Shown: piece by piece, positions 11,600-22,965 of the stretch
Position numbering within the stretch: position 1 is the stretch's first letter
Layout: every line of letters begins with the position of its first letter
DNA from: Tetraselmis striata
Lineage: Eukaryota; Chlorophyta; Chlorodendrophyceae; Chlorodendrales; Chlorodendraceae
Assembly (NCBI GenBank): GCA_006384855.1
Contig: VCJN01001809.1
Location: 140,998-204,997, forward strand
Direction: 5' to 3'
DNA: 64,000 nucleotides
Notes under the pieces: model-generated
What the model was told of the DNA's origin: nothing
What the model saw: only the letters and a program-made list of their open reading frames with translations
Databases searched by the model: none
Position numbers and translations under genes: made by a program

Positions 11600-12140
11600 A
11601 ATGACCCCGCCTCCATCGGCCAAGCGTCGTACTTGCGTAATTGACAAACCCGAAGCTGTCGCCCCCGCGGCTGCTTCACTCCGGTCCCGTTTGCATGAAA
11701 CGTTGGGTTCAGACGAGTTGGGAAAACGGGCCCTCGACCTACTCTCCTGCTCCCACCTCACCGCTCATTAATTCAACAACTACGTTGGCAAGTTGTCTCA
11801 GTTCGCGGAGTTTTGTTACGACTCCGATAACATCAGCCGCTAGGAGAGACCACTGCCGCTGTCGTCCGGTACGTCGTGCGCAAGTTGGATTGGTGAGCGG
11901 GGCCACATTGGGGCCAAGTCGTTACAACCCTAGCTACATGTCAGCAATCAACACGATATTCGAGCCGCACATCAATATCGACCCCCTCGCTAGGGATAAC
12001 CTACACCTCACCGCCGCGCGTCGTTGCCTGTTGTTGAGGCAACGCCGCATGGAGGCTGCCCTTTTTGCGAATCCCGTTGCCCGCAGATATCGCTTACATC
12101 TTCGTCGACCGGGCCGACAAGGCGCACCCGCACGGTGTTT
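11600..12140 (+). pseudogene. Tyrosine recombinase, N-terminal (core-binding) half, copy B
   Basis: Segments in alternating frames read like the SAM-like core-binding domain of DIRS recombinases: NNYVGKLSQFAEFCYDSDNI, then YMSAINTIFEPHINIDPLA, then in another frame IPLPADIAYIFVDRADKAHP. The last corresponds to VPLPANVALACVRRAQRL in the minus-strand element at 44.1 kb. At least two stops and two frameshifts are present. Coding similarity stops near 12140 and resumes near 13415. Confidence 0.65.
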
Positions 12141-12271
12141 AAAATTGGCAATATGGCGCGCGCACGGTGTCTCATGTAGTACAAGTACTACGACCACCCC
12201 CATTCCACCCCGAATCGGCCACTAGCAGTGCATGCGACGTGAACGAGAACCTCTAGACCACCACCCATGAG

Positions 12272-13325
12272 CTAGTGGTGCGTGGGATATGGGTCGAGTT
12301 GTTTGGGATTAAATGAGGCGCGGGTGAAGAATCGTGCGATTCGGCCCGTGTCTCACCTCCGCCCGATAACCGTATTTCCGCTATGTTAAAAATTATCAAA
12401 GCCACCCGTCACTCCATCGGCTCTCGGTGCACCTACAAGCAGGCGAATCGACCCATATCGGTCTCTATACCTAGCATGTGGGTGTAGTGGCCTTCGGTAC
12501 GTAGGCGTAGGTAGATAGGTGGCTGGTCGATCACTCATATGGGGGTGGTGGTTGACCGGCTCCCCATTCAGCTCGTTTATCTAATCTTGGCTCAAAAATA
12601 AGGGGGGAGATGGGGCACCGCGCACCGACCACCTCATGGGCTACTTATGGGCTCTACCACACCCCTAGGAGCTAGGCCATGAGACGGTACATGTGCGGCG
12701 GGCTAAATAGCTGCAGATGGCAAGGGATGCCTATGCGGGAGGGGGTCGAGAGCGCGGAAAACCGGGTCGGTCGGGCCCATCGGGCCGGCATCGACTGAGA
12801 TTGACCGCAAACTGACTGCCAACTACCGGTGTCGCCCCTACATATTGGCCTCTACTAGTGCTCATACGATCGATAAGCAGAGAGCTGCCCCAGCCGCCCC
12901 CACGGGAGGGGTAGTTGAGGCCGGGGTACATTTCCGAAAACGCTGGTTCCAAGATCGGACGGTTTCTTGAATTGGAGGCACACGGGGCACCGTCCATGTA
13001 GCCCCCGACCTCTAGCTCAATGTTTGTATAACATCCCTTTGAGATAGGCTATGGACCTATGCTATTTCTAGGGCAGGTGCTGCCCGTGCGGCTCGGGCAT
13101 GAGTCCGCGAGCATCGTCCCCCTCCATGAGCCGAACGGGCATTGCCCGTCCGCGGTTGCGGTTGACAGGAAGCCGTTTCCGCGCACTTTTCTGCGCCGTT
13201 TTCTGCGCAGCACACGAGCGGAATATACCGGGAAATAAGCGATAAACACGATACGCTAATCTAGAGTACTAAATAATATACCGCGAAATGTATATCGCTA
13301 CATCTCCGATTATTCTAAGCACCCG
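12272..13325 (+). repeat. ~1.05-kb repeat, copy 1, inserted in a recombinase pseudogene
   Basis: A non-coding repeat whose second copy is inverted at about 47995-49030. Shared landmarks include a hairpin around 12320-12360 (two arms built on gtgaagaatc/gattc and gtgtctcacc), the block at about 12725-12830 (ctcagtcgatgccgg on the other strand), ggctatggaccta near 13050, and cgggaaataagc...cgataaac near 13235. Divergence is obvious but colinearity holds across the whole length. It carries no ORF with recognisable domains. It separates the two halves of a tyrosine recombinase pseudogene, so it most likely arrived as a mobile, probably non-autonomous, element. Confidence 0.75.
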
Positions 13326-13414
13326 TTGTGTATCCCGTTGCCGTGGATTGTGTATGCCCCCCCCCCCCCCCCCCCCCCCCCCCTTCCCGCGCGCAAGTAC
13401 CCGCGGTACGAGCT

Positions 13415-14044
13415 CTGATGGCGTCAGTGGTAATCTTCATGTTCTTAGCTATGGGACTTACATGCGTGTCCTGCCCAGTGCGGGGCTCGTGCATGTCGAC
13501 GCCTGGAACATTACTCTGCATGTGTACCGCGAGAAGGTGCGTGCCAGATGGCGCGGCCCGGAGGATCTCCGTGTGCTGCTCTTATTTCTAGTGTCGGAGC
13601 ACCCACGCGCCCGCATCTCGTGCACTACATCATCGACAACGTACAGTCTGTCCCCTTGGTCCACGCTGCCTTGACTGAGACAAATTTCTGGGCGGTCAAC
13701 CCGAGCGAGCAGTCTAAATCTTGGATTGCCGCTACAATGTCGGATCAGCTCTATACGGCCGTTCGTCTCGTCGGCGTTGCCCCTCTTGCCGGCACTAACT
13801 GGACCTTGCACAGCCTTCACAAGGGTGCGGCGGCCTAGGCTGCGAACGCCATCGGAGCTCCGCTGTCCCACATTCGTCACCAAGGCGGCTGGGCCACGAA
13901 CTCCGACGTCGTTATGGACTACATCGACCCCAACGTCCTCTCTTCACCTGGGGCGTGGTTCTTCTTCGGTCATATCGCGCCCCTTCGCCACTTCCAAGTG
14001 CAACAAGACTACGCAACGGTGGCCTTCCCGGTGCCCCCTTCGTG
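13415..14044 (+). pseudogene. Tyrosine recombinase, catalytic half, copy B
   Basis: Reads as the catalytic domain of a DIRS-class tyrosine recombinase across two or three frames: HVDAWNITLHVYREKVRARW, a middle segment, ATMSDQLYTAVRLVGVAP, then GTNWTLHSLHKGAAA with the conserved HxxR position changed to HSLHK, a stop at 13836-13838, and in the same frame HQGGWATNSDVVMDYIDP supplying the C-terminal Tyr. The His-for-Arg change and the stop make it inactive. The similar C-terminus of the element at 43.4-44.7 kb supports the family call. Confidence 0.75.
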
Positions 14045-14096
14045 ACCTGGCGCTACAATTCTTCGTCAATCCGCCGCTGTCTCCGTTCGCTCATCA

Positions 14097-14328
14097 TTGG
14101 CAAAACCAGACTCAACTTCGAAAATAATGATCTAAACTCGGTTAGGGGGTTTCCTTCTTTCCTAAACACTTTTTACAGCTACCGTTGCTGCTAAATGGTA
14201 CGGGTTACTAGGTCACCTGTCGCTGCGCCCCGTTTGGGTGCAGCACGAGTAGACATGAAAGCACCCGTAACAGCTGAGCCTGTTTGGTAAACCGCGACCT
14301 TTTTGGCATACCAGACTCAACTTTGAAA
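14097..14328 (+). repeat. Short direct repeat pair after the recombinase (candidate B1/B2)
   Basis: 14097-14123 and 14303-14328 share ttggca..accagactcaact with few differences, about 50 bases after the recombinase stop. PAT/kangaroo elements carry a B1-A2-B2 arrangement exactly here. I did not find a convincing A1 partner of the 180-base interior upstream of the gag. Confidence 0.45.
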
Positions 14329-14330
14329 TC

Positions 14331-15182
14331 TATTTTTAGACGTTCGTCCTGCCATGTGGTGTCTTTTTAAGGCGGTACGTTTTGGGTCCCTTTGATGACG
14401 TAATCAGCATGTGACGCGCTGTGACATGTAAACAGACGCGTGCTGTTCGTCAGTATTCCAGCAGTTTTCGTCGTCTGGTAGCAACGATTAGAAGAGCACA
14501 ACAACTACCCTTTAGCGACTACGGCATTTATGGACTTGATGAAATAATTTGTGCGCCTTCACATCACATTCGGCCTAGTGCCGCTATTGGAGTGGCCCGG
14601 GATTGTGTGCTGGGGAGAGCGTCCCTACTGCGTGGGGCGGCGGCTGGCTGGTGGCGATGCCTGATCGGTGGGTGTCATGGCGGTTCCCGCCTCTTGTGGC
14701 CCGTAGCTGGATTTTCTTCTGGATTTCTGCATGGATTTCTTGAATTTTGCAGCTAGCACATGTAATCATAAAATAATTGGTACTCGTACTACCATATCGG
14801 TACTGTATTGGTACTACTGCGAGCGGTTATTTTGCGACACATGACGACGGATATGTGGCGAGAGTACAACAGATACCAGCGATATCACTCCGAAACAATC
14901 TCGAGCAGCACTGACCCGCCGATCCCGAACGATATATCGCGCCACTCGCGCCAGCATCATAATCCGGATGTGATCCTTCTGCCAGACGGCGCCACGCCCC
15001 GGCGGCGGCGGCGCCCCTGGGCAGGATGCGCTGGCCCGTAGTGGGCCGATGGGGAGGCTGCGTCGGGCTCTTGGGTAGTGAGGGGACTGCACTACACGCA
15101 CACAATATCAGCCTTCCCGCGCTCCCACCCGTTTACGACCGCCAATTCCCAGACCACGGCAGTCACCCCTCTGCCGAGCGCC
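14331..15182 (+). other. Upstream region and 5' UTR of chorismate synthase
   Basis: No gene recognised. A CGG-rich block (cggcggcggcgg) lies at 15000-15012. The promoter must lie here, but no core element can be named with confidence. Confidence 0.35.
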
Positions 15183-15844
15183 ATGGCCGCCCTGGCCTCC
15201 TGCCGCACGGCGCCGGCGACGGCCGCTCTGGCGCCTCGGCCGCTGGCCGTGCGGCGCGCCCCCGCCGGCGCGCCTTCGCTCTCCCGCCGCCGCGGCGCTC
15301 TCACCGTCGTCGGCGCCGGTAGCACCTTCGGCCATGCCTTCCGCGTGACCACCTTCGGTGAATCGCACGGCAAGGGCGTGGGCTGCGTCATCGACGGCCT
15401 GCCACCGCGGCTGGCCATCAGCGAGGAGGAGATCCAGCACGAGCTCAACCGGTAGGTCGTTCGGGCGGTCCAATCATGCATGCCCCATCGCCCCCCCTCC
15501 CCGCCCCTCGAGTCCTCGGCCTTCATTAGTAAATACCGCCCTGCCTGGCGCTCGGCACAGGCGTAAGCCGGGGCAGAGCCGCATCACGACGCCGCGCAAG
15601 GAAAACGACGGCGCGGAGATCCTGTCGGGCGTGGTTGACGGCGTCACGCTGGGCACGCCATTGGCGGTGCTGGTGCGGAACAAGGACCAGCAGTCGAAGG
15701 ACTACTCCGAGATGGAGGTGGCGTACCGCCCATCGCATGCCGGTGCGCCCCCTCACCCCCATGGAAGCGTGTCTGCCTGTTTGGAGGTGCGGGGGAGATG
15801 TCGAGTATTATACGGGTGGCAATCGGTGTACTGTTTTTTATGTT

Positions 15845-15875
<31 letters not shown>

Positions 15876-18800
15876 GGGGGGTGCCACGAGGATGCTCAGG
15901 TCAACACTAGCGTGTTCACTTATTGATTATATTCTGGATCATACATGTTCAAGGCGAAGTTCATCTTATTGGATCTGTAATGGGTCTTATTGTGTCGCGC
16001 TCCACACCCCTCCCGCAGACGCCACATACGACTACAAGTACGGCATCCGCGCGGTGGCGGGCGGCGGCCGCTCCTCAGCACGCGAGACCATCGGGCGCGT
16101 GGCGGCGGGCGCGGTTGCCAAGAAGCTGCTTAAGACTCTCGCAGGCACGGAGGTGCGCCGCTCAGCCAACCAGCCTTCCGCTGTGGCACGTACGCATCCG
16201 TGTGCATGCATGCCTATGATGAGGGCGGTCGTGCTGGTGTGGACAGGCCACTCCGCTTTGGTGCTACATAGGATCATGAAGCGTGTGGCCCGGGGACTCA
16301 GATGTGGCACATGTGTGTACATACGTTAGAGAGGGAGAGGGAGAGAGAGAGAGACCTTACTTGTAGCTGGAGATGGTTAGCGTACCCTAGATACACACAC
16401 AGACACACACACACATAGCACACCGCACGCTGCTCGCTGCAGAGTGGGAGAGAGTGAGAGCCTGGCATGGAGCTGTTCCTGCAGGTGCCATCATTACAGC
16501 CCGGTTGACAGCCAAGCCCTGGCAGAAGCTACGGCCTGTGAGACCTTTTATTCACTTCGGAGAGCCCGCCGAACGGGAGCCGCCCGCCCCGCTGTGTGGC
16601 CTGCATATGGTGCAGGCGGAGCGGGCGCCGAAGGGGGGGAACGGGGGCTGGGGTTGCGGCAGGGCTGAGGCATGTATGCTTGGCCGGCACGGGGCGCGCA
16701 GGTGCTGGCGTATGTGAACCGCGTGCGCGACGTTTCGGTCAACTTGGACAACTCCAAGTTCACGATGGAGGACGTGGAGGCCAACATCGTGCGCTGCCCC
16801 GACCCCGAGGCCGCGGAGGCGATGATCAAAGGTGCGGCGCCGGGGCAAAGGGTCGCACAATGCGTATCGGGGGAAGCGGAGGGGCGCATAGACCCTGAAT
16901 GGGGTATTCTTAACCCTAATACCCCAAAACCTTGCATGCCCCTTGCAGGCCCCCACCCATTTCATTTGTATGTTAGTCTTATTAGGGTATGCGACGCTTT
17001 TTGTCTCCCAAACCCTAAAACACGATTCATGTGGAAAGCCGGCAATTCCACCTTTCCACCTGTCCTTCCATGGGTCGTGGCTCATAAAGCCCTAACCAGG
17101 GTCATATACCAATCTGAAACCCTGATCCTGATTCCCTGATAAATTATTGCTTTTGTGTAATCAAAACCCAAAATCCTCCACTTGCTAAGGCGAACATGAG
17201 ACCCTAGTTTCGAGTCTTTAAGTTTTAGGATTTCTTGATGTGCACCCTCTGTGCGGCACTGCTGAAGCCCCCCCCCCCCCCCCCCCCCCGCCCCCCTCTG
17301 GCTCCTCACTGCAGCGATAGACGAGGTGCGCACCAAGGGCGAGTCGTGCGGCGGGGAGGTGACGTGCGTGGTGCGCGGCTGCCCGCGCGGCCTGGGCGCC
17401 CCGGTGTTCGACAAGCTGGAGGCGGAGCTGGCCAAGGCGCTCATGTCGCTGCCCGCCACCAAGGTGCGCCCCGGACCCCCCCCCCCGGACTGAATCCAGC
17501 GAGGCAGGGTTCGATCCGGAGTTCAGTTGGATTTAGCCTGGGCTTCTCATCAATTCAACAACGGATTTGCTGTTGAATTCAGGGAATTAATTTAGGGTGC
17601 TGCCCTGCCCTGCATGGCAGCTTTGTTCGGAAGGAGGCCTGCCGGTTAGGGTATTAGGGTTTTCCACATGACGCGTTTCCGTTCACAGCTTTTCCCCTTT
17701 CATCGAATTCTGCTACCAAAATTCACTTGGACGACTTGGTCTCGCTGAGTTCCATAGCTATTTTTTAGGGATTCAACCACGAATTCTGCCCTGCGCCCTA
17801 GGGTATTGTACTAGGGTAGGGTGTTCACGTTGAGTCCAGCCACGTCAGTGGTATGGTTTCGGAGCAGCTGATTTCATCCCACATTGAGATTGTCAGCTTT
17901 TCCAGGGGTTCTTTTGGCTGAATTCACGCGGGTTAGACTGTGTGTATACCCATGCCTAGACCCCAAGATGCATTGGCTCCACCCCGTGACTGACCCCCTT
18001 CCTCCCCACGGCCTCCACCCCAATGCGGCGTAGGGCTTTGAGATCGGGTCCGGCTTTGAGGGCAGCAAAATGACGGGCAGCGAGCACAACGACGAGTTTT
18101 ACATCGACGACAAGGGGCAGGTGCGCGCCCTTGATCACAAACCCTAACCCCATAACCTAGCCCCTGATCTCACCTCATTATGTTCCAGACATCCATAGTG
18201 TAGTGTATGGCGAATGTTCGGACCCCTATAATTATGCTATGGTTCCAGCATTCCGCCCCATGACATGTGTCTTGAAACTCCGACGACCCAAAAGGTTTTT
18301 TGTATGTTGAGTTTGTCTTGCGCATGGATAGGGTTTGGTTTCAGGGGTTTGGCAACTCGCAGTTTCGCTGGAGGCTGTAGGGTCACGTGAAATCCTCAAT
18401 TTAGGTTTCGTGACCCTAAACTATAAACCCTTGGCGAATTTCATCGTCCCGCTGTGCCCGCCAGCTAAGCAAGCTCCTACAAAAGCCCTAAACTGTAAGC
18501 CCTTGTCGAATTTTCATCTTCCCGCCGTGCCCGCCAGCCGACTAAGCTGCTAACAAAGCCCTAAACTGTAAACCCTTGGCAAATTTTCATCTGCGCTTCC
18601 CACTGTGCGCGCCAGCCGACTAAGCTGCTACCAAGACCCTAAACCATAAACCCTTGGCGAATTTTCATCTTCCCGACGGCCGCCCTCAGCCCCCCTCCCC
18701 CCTCCCTCCTCCCCGCTGCGGCAGACCCGCACGCGGTCCAACCGCTCCGGCGGCGTCCAGGGCGGCATCTCCAACGGCGAGGACATCATCGTCCGCCTCG

Positions 18801-20316
18801 CCTTCAAGCCCACCTCCACCATTGCGCGCAAGCAAAACACGGTGCGCCCCCGCGCGTGAGGGCCGCGACGGTCGGGGGGGAGCGTTGGGGGGTGTTGGGG
18901 GGGCAGATGACCTTGTGGATGTATAGCAGACATTACATAAACACATGTTCCGTGCCCTCTATCAACTGTATGTGTACACGTGGTGTATACGTGTACGTGT
19001 GTCATGTACGTGTCTGTCAGTATGATTTACATGTATTGCTGTATGTACCGTAACCACACTGTGGGTTGGCGGTATGTCATCGTTGTTGACTCCCTCCTGT
19101 AAGAGAGGAAATTGATTACGAATTGTATCAGAATACACCACAAACTCCGCACGGATTGTCCGACGCGTTGCCCCAAAACAATTCATTATCATTTTCCAGC
19201 CGCGAACCCAATCAGATGGTGCAGTATGTGTGTGTGTACATGGGGGTACGTATCTGTATCTGCATGTGAGTGCATTCGTGCTCTCCCCAGCGCACGCAAG
19301 TGACTCAGGTGTTGCCCCATCTGGACGCTGCATGACATCACTTTCATGCGGTCCGTTCATGCAGCCGCTACAGAGCATTCCTCCCGGCCTGGCCATGCAT
19401 TTGTCACTGAGTGTAGCGCTGACCGACAAAGCTTCGATCATTGCGGCGTGTGACGTTTTGGACAACACACATATTGTTACAAACCCACGGGCCGGCCGGG
19501 CGGGACAAAATTCGTGTCCTGGCGGAATGTGCGGACGGGCAGTATTCAGCGCCGAGGGGGGGGGGGGGGGGGGGGCTCGTATTCTGAGGCGACTGAGGGC
19601 GACTGGGGGGTGGTGGACGCAGGTGACGCGCGACGGCAAGGAGGTGGAGCTGCTGGCGCGCGGCCGCCACGACCCATGCGTGGTGCCGCGCGCGGTGCCG
19701 ATGGTGGAGGCCATGGTGGCGCTCGTGCTGGCGGACCACCTGCTGCAGGTGGACCCCCCCCCCCCCCCCCCCCCTCCTCCCCCCGCCGACTTCGCCCCTG
19801 AAGGCGAATGTGTGGAAGAGGAACTAAGACGACTGGGTACTGCTCAAGAAGTCATTATGGATTTAAAAAATGTATTGAGCATTGGCATTTTTTTGCGAAA
19901 TTGAACAATCTTTAGGGTCATATGGCCCAAAATAGATCAATGGCCCAAAACGCCCCAAAATTTGGTTGTCTGGGGTCATGACCAAAATTAGGTCCGACCC
20001 ATACTTTGGGTACTATTTGCGTAGTATGCCCCGAATGTTCGAGTCAAACTTGGGAAAGAATGGGGTGTACATCAGGAATGTACAATCGAATGATACAAGC
20101 ATTGGCACGTCAATGGGCATGTGCGTTAAATCAGCCGGGCGGGCGTGAGGTTGACGTGGTGTCGATATCAGCCTGTGCAAGGCCGCGGCTAAGACCCCCC
20201 CCCCCCCCCCCCTTCCGTCCCCCAAACAGCACGTCGCGCAGTGCGAGATCCTGCCGCGCGACAACGGCGCCAGCAGCACCATCCGCCTCAACACGCTGGA
20301 GCCCCTGCAGCTGTAG
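15183..20316 (+). CDS. aroC: Chorismate synthase, plastid precursor, 9 exons
   Basis: Catalyses the last shikimate-pathway step, 5-enolpyruvylshikimate 3-phosphate to chorismate, with reduced FMN; in plants and algae it acts in the plastid. Exons: 15183-15451, 15561-15742, 16019-16152, 16702-16831, 17315-17463, 18034-18120, 18725-18841, 19623-19748, 20230-20316. All phases match, giving 426 residues. The first ~48 residues ([11 protein letters not shown]..., Ala/Arg/Ser-rich, no acids) look like a transit peptide, which supports this ATG. The mature enzyme starts at about [19 protein letters not shown]. Further signature blocks are [15 protein letters not shown] across the exon 2/3 join, [15 protein letters not shown] in exon 7 and [17 protein letters not shown] in exon 8. 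Length and all core motifs are normal. Introns are larger than exons and repeat-rich. aroC is the bacterial homologue's symbol. Confidence 0.96.
15856..15881 (+). repeat. Poly-T then poly-G tract in chorismate synthase intron 2
   Basis: A run of about 12 T followed by about 26 G in the 276-base intron 2. This is one of only two clear G-rich runs on the sense strand of the two resolved genes. Confidence 0.8.
16327..16415 (+). repeat. GA and CA microsatellites in intron 3
   Basis: A (GA)n-type run at about 16329-16353 and a (CA)n-type run at about 16393-16415. Confidence 0.8.
18411..18680 (+). repeat. Tandem ~74-base repeat, four copies, in chorismate synthase intron 6
   Basis: Units begin with CCCTAAAC at 18414, 18486, 18559 and 18637 (spacings 72, 73, 78). 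Each reads CCCTAAACtgtaaaccctt, ggcgaattttcatctt, then a C-rich block and gccagccgactaagctgct. The fourth unit is partial and runs into the C-rich acceptor region of exon 7 at 18725. The array lies inside a transcribed intron. Confidence 0.85.
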
Positions 20317-20695
20317 GGGGCGGCGGCTCGAGCCCCCCCCTTCCCCCCCCCCCCTTTCCCCCCGCATTAGGCCATAACTCTCGATTCTCAAGCTAGTCGC
20401 CCCGCAATGTGCCGCCGCCGCCGCAATATCGCCGCTCAGCCGCAGGGGACCCCCTCCGCCCCCCTCCGGCGCGTGCTGCCTGTGCGGATGCCGTGTCTGC
20501 CACCGACGAGGACACATCCGCCATGGATGTGTCAAGGCATGCCCGGCTGCAAGGCAGCGCCCCGTTGACGCGTGAGGCGCCATGGTGGCATTTAATCAAT
20601 CGATGCTGTAGAGGCGCCGCCTTGCCACCCTGTCGGATCGCGTCTTCACCTGAGCCGCGGCCACCTTGGAGTGACTCCAGTGCATCTAGTTGTAA
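20317..20695 (+). promoter_or_regulatory. Probable 3' UTR of chorismate synthase with TGTAA signal
   Basis: The first TGTAA after the stop is at 20691-20695. A C/T-rich block follows the stop directly. The end point is inferred. Confidence 0.35.
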
Positions 20696-22195
20696 GTGCC
20701 ACAAGGGGAGCGATCTGCTACGCATAAACCGGGTCAAAGCCCCCCGCCGGCGGGATGAGCCAGTAAGGACATACCCGGCGCGCATCAGTACTACGCGGCA
20801 TCATCGCCCCCTCCTGAGCGCCACATCAACCTGCATTGTCGACCGCGGCTCGTGTTCTCAGTGACGACTGGCGCGAGGGGGTGGCGCAATTCGGACTAGG
20901 GGGGCAGTGATACCACAATCACGACTCCCTATTTACCCCAACCCCCCCCCCCCCCCCACTGGGTGTCCCCCTCGATCATGTTTCATGTGTCACTCCTGAC
21001 TTCGGTGCTCGTTCCAGTAGGGGTATTGACCAGCCCCAAACATTTGACGTGTTGACATGATGAACAAAAAGGTTATTGCCGAATTTATGACGAAATGTAT
21101 TTGTCCACCCCCACTGTGGGGGGGGGGGCTCCCAACTTGTATTAATAATTGTATTTTCTGTTCTCACCATGTCAACATCTCGAATGTGTCGGGCTTATCA
21201 ATACGGGGAGGGTAAGAGGAAGTCATGATTGTGTTATCACTAACCCCCCAAGTCTCAATTGCGCTACACCCCTCGCGACAGCCTTCACGCAGATCAAGAA
21301 CCGATGCGGCTTAGACACCAAATGACCAAACGAGAGGCGGACCCTCAATATCACCAACTAACACCCACCCACCTGCCCGGATAAGAACACGTCGTTAATA
21401 ATAAGGATTACGGTGTACCGGATTGGGGCATTGGGATGCTAAATAAAGAGTGCCGACGCATTTTTTAAAAGAAATGTTCTTCGGGTGCCTGATGGCTCTT
21501 TCTTTGTTTGGCAACATATTCCAAATATGTTCATTTCGTTCCAAGTGGGCGCTTGATTATAACTTGTTTTTACTAGCAAACGCGTCGGCACCTGGAATGG
21601 AAGCTGGAGCGAGGATGATCGATTAGGCCAACGGAATCAGTCGAGGTAGCTGATGGCATAGCGGTTACTTGCTTCACAGAGGAAAGCGATGCATCACACC
21701 TGCGGTAATACCCATCGGCGCGCCGACACTGGCACCGGCGGGACGATGCCAGTGCACTGGCGCGACACTGAATGTAAACGCACTCACGTACTCGAGACTG
21801 AGTGTAAACGAGGCGCGAGGCCACCATCCCCCACCGCCTCCCTCAGCAGTGCACAGCACAACCACTGCGTTCCCAGCGTGGTCAGCACATCCTTGGGGCA
21901 GGATCCTTAGCGGATCGAAGTTCCTATCGGTCTTGCTAAACGTGATTTGAGAACCTCGTATCGTACTGGTACTACTTTTTTCGAGAATGTCGTCGACCAG
22001 CAGACAAGACGCGCACTGATGGCGAGGCGCGCCAAAAGAGGGGCTTCGATTATTACACATACATGCCATGCGGTCAGTCTCCCCAGTGGCAGAGATCGGC
22101 TCGCCAGTTTGATAGCTTCTATCGCGAAGCTGCGGTGATGGCGTGGAGAACTCGAGACCCCGCCGCGTCATCGGTGCGCTCGTCTTCGCTCGTCG
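20696..22195. other. Intergenic, no gene recognised
   Basis: Contains a C run at 20941-20957 and AT-richer sequence at 21230-21560. I see no exon-like series on either strand. The 3' end of the minus-strand gene that follows may reach to a reverse-complement TGTAA near 22053-22057. Confidence 0.4.
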
Positions 22196-22929
22196 CTACT
22201 GCAGCGCTTGCCAAAGCACGCAGCCGTCCATCATGCGCGCTGCGACGTGGCCGCGGCTCTGGAGCAGCTCCAGCAGCAGAAGGATCTTCTTGGCGCCTAC
22301 CGATGGCAAGCGGCGCTCGAGGTGCGACACCGAGAGCAGCGCGCGCTCACGCCCCCAGCCTGCGTTGGGCCCGCCTCCTGACCGGTGAAACTCGGCCCAC
22401 ACAGCGAGCAGCTCCGCGGCACCCTCTCCCGAGCGGAAGGTCTTCGGGAACAAGGCTAGCTCTAGCGCCGCGAGGCCGCCGGCTGCGGCTGCGCGGCGGC
22501 CGGGCGAGGGCCGAGGCGGCTCCCCACGCGAACGCGCCGATTCCGGGCGAGACGGCGTCGTCGTCGGGGGCGGCGTTGCCGGGGCTCGCTTGACGGTTGA
22601 CACCGGACGCGGTGGCGCTGCTGATGCCGACGTCACCGCCGCCGCTGCTGGAGCGCGCTTGACGGCCGTGGCGGGACGGGACGGCGTCGCCGAAGCGGCG
22701 GGCCTGCCGAGCAATATAAGCCATACACAGCGGTCAGGTGCGGCGTCAGTTTCCAGTGGTGTACTCCCCCCTCCCTCCGAACGAAAAGCGACATACAGTA
22801 ACCATTTCCCCGGTCGGGACTATACCTGTATCTCTAGCAACCCGCACAGTAAGCAACGATCTTCAGAATTATTGAAGCTGTGGTAAAATGAAAAGAAATG
22901 CTGAGAGCGCAAGCGAAGCGGGGGCCGGG

Positions 22930-22965
<36 letters not shown>

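Larger units (their letters stand above)
10095..14330 (+). mobile_element. DIRS/kangaroo-like element copy B, degraded, lacking reverse transcriptase
   Basis: In order on the plus strand: leader and gag (10207-11095) homologous to copy A, a post-gag stretch, then a tyrosine recombinase in two pieces (about 11600-12140 and 13415-14044) separated by an inserted ~1.05-kb repeat. A short direct repeat pair follows the recombinase (14097-14123 and 14303-14328, sharing ccagactcaact), the position of the B1/B2 repeats in PAT/kangaroo elements. No RT or RNase H is detectable between gag and recombinase, so either it was deleted or this is a non-autonomous derivative. The right end is taken at the second short repeat; the left end is only approximate. 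Confidence 0.65.

Noticed and set aside
10095-14330. Possibility that copy B is a Crypton (recombinase without RT)
   Set aside because: The presence of a DIRS-type gag and the B1/B2-like repeats makes an RT-deleted DIRS element more likely.
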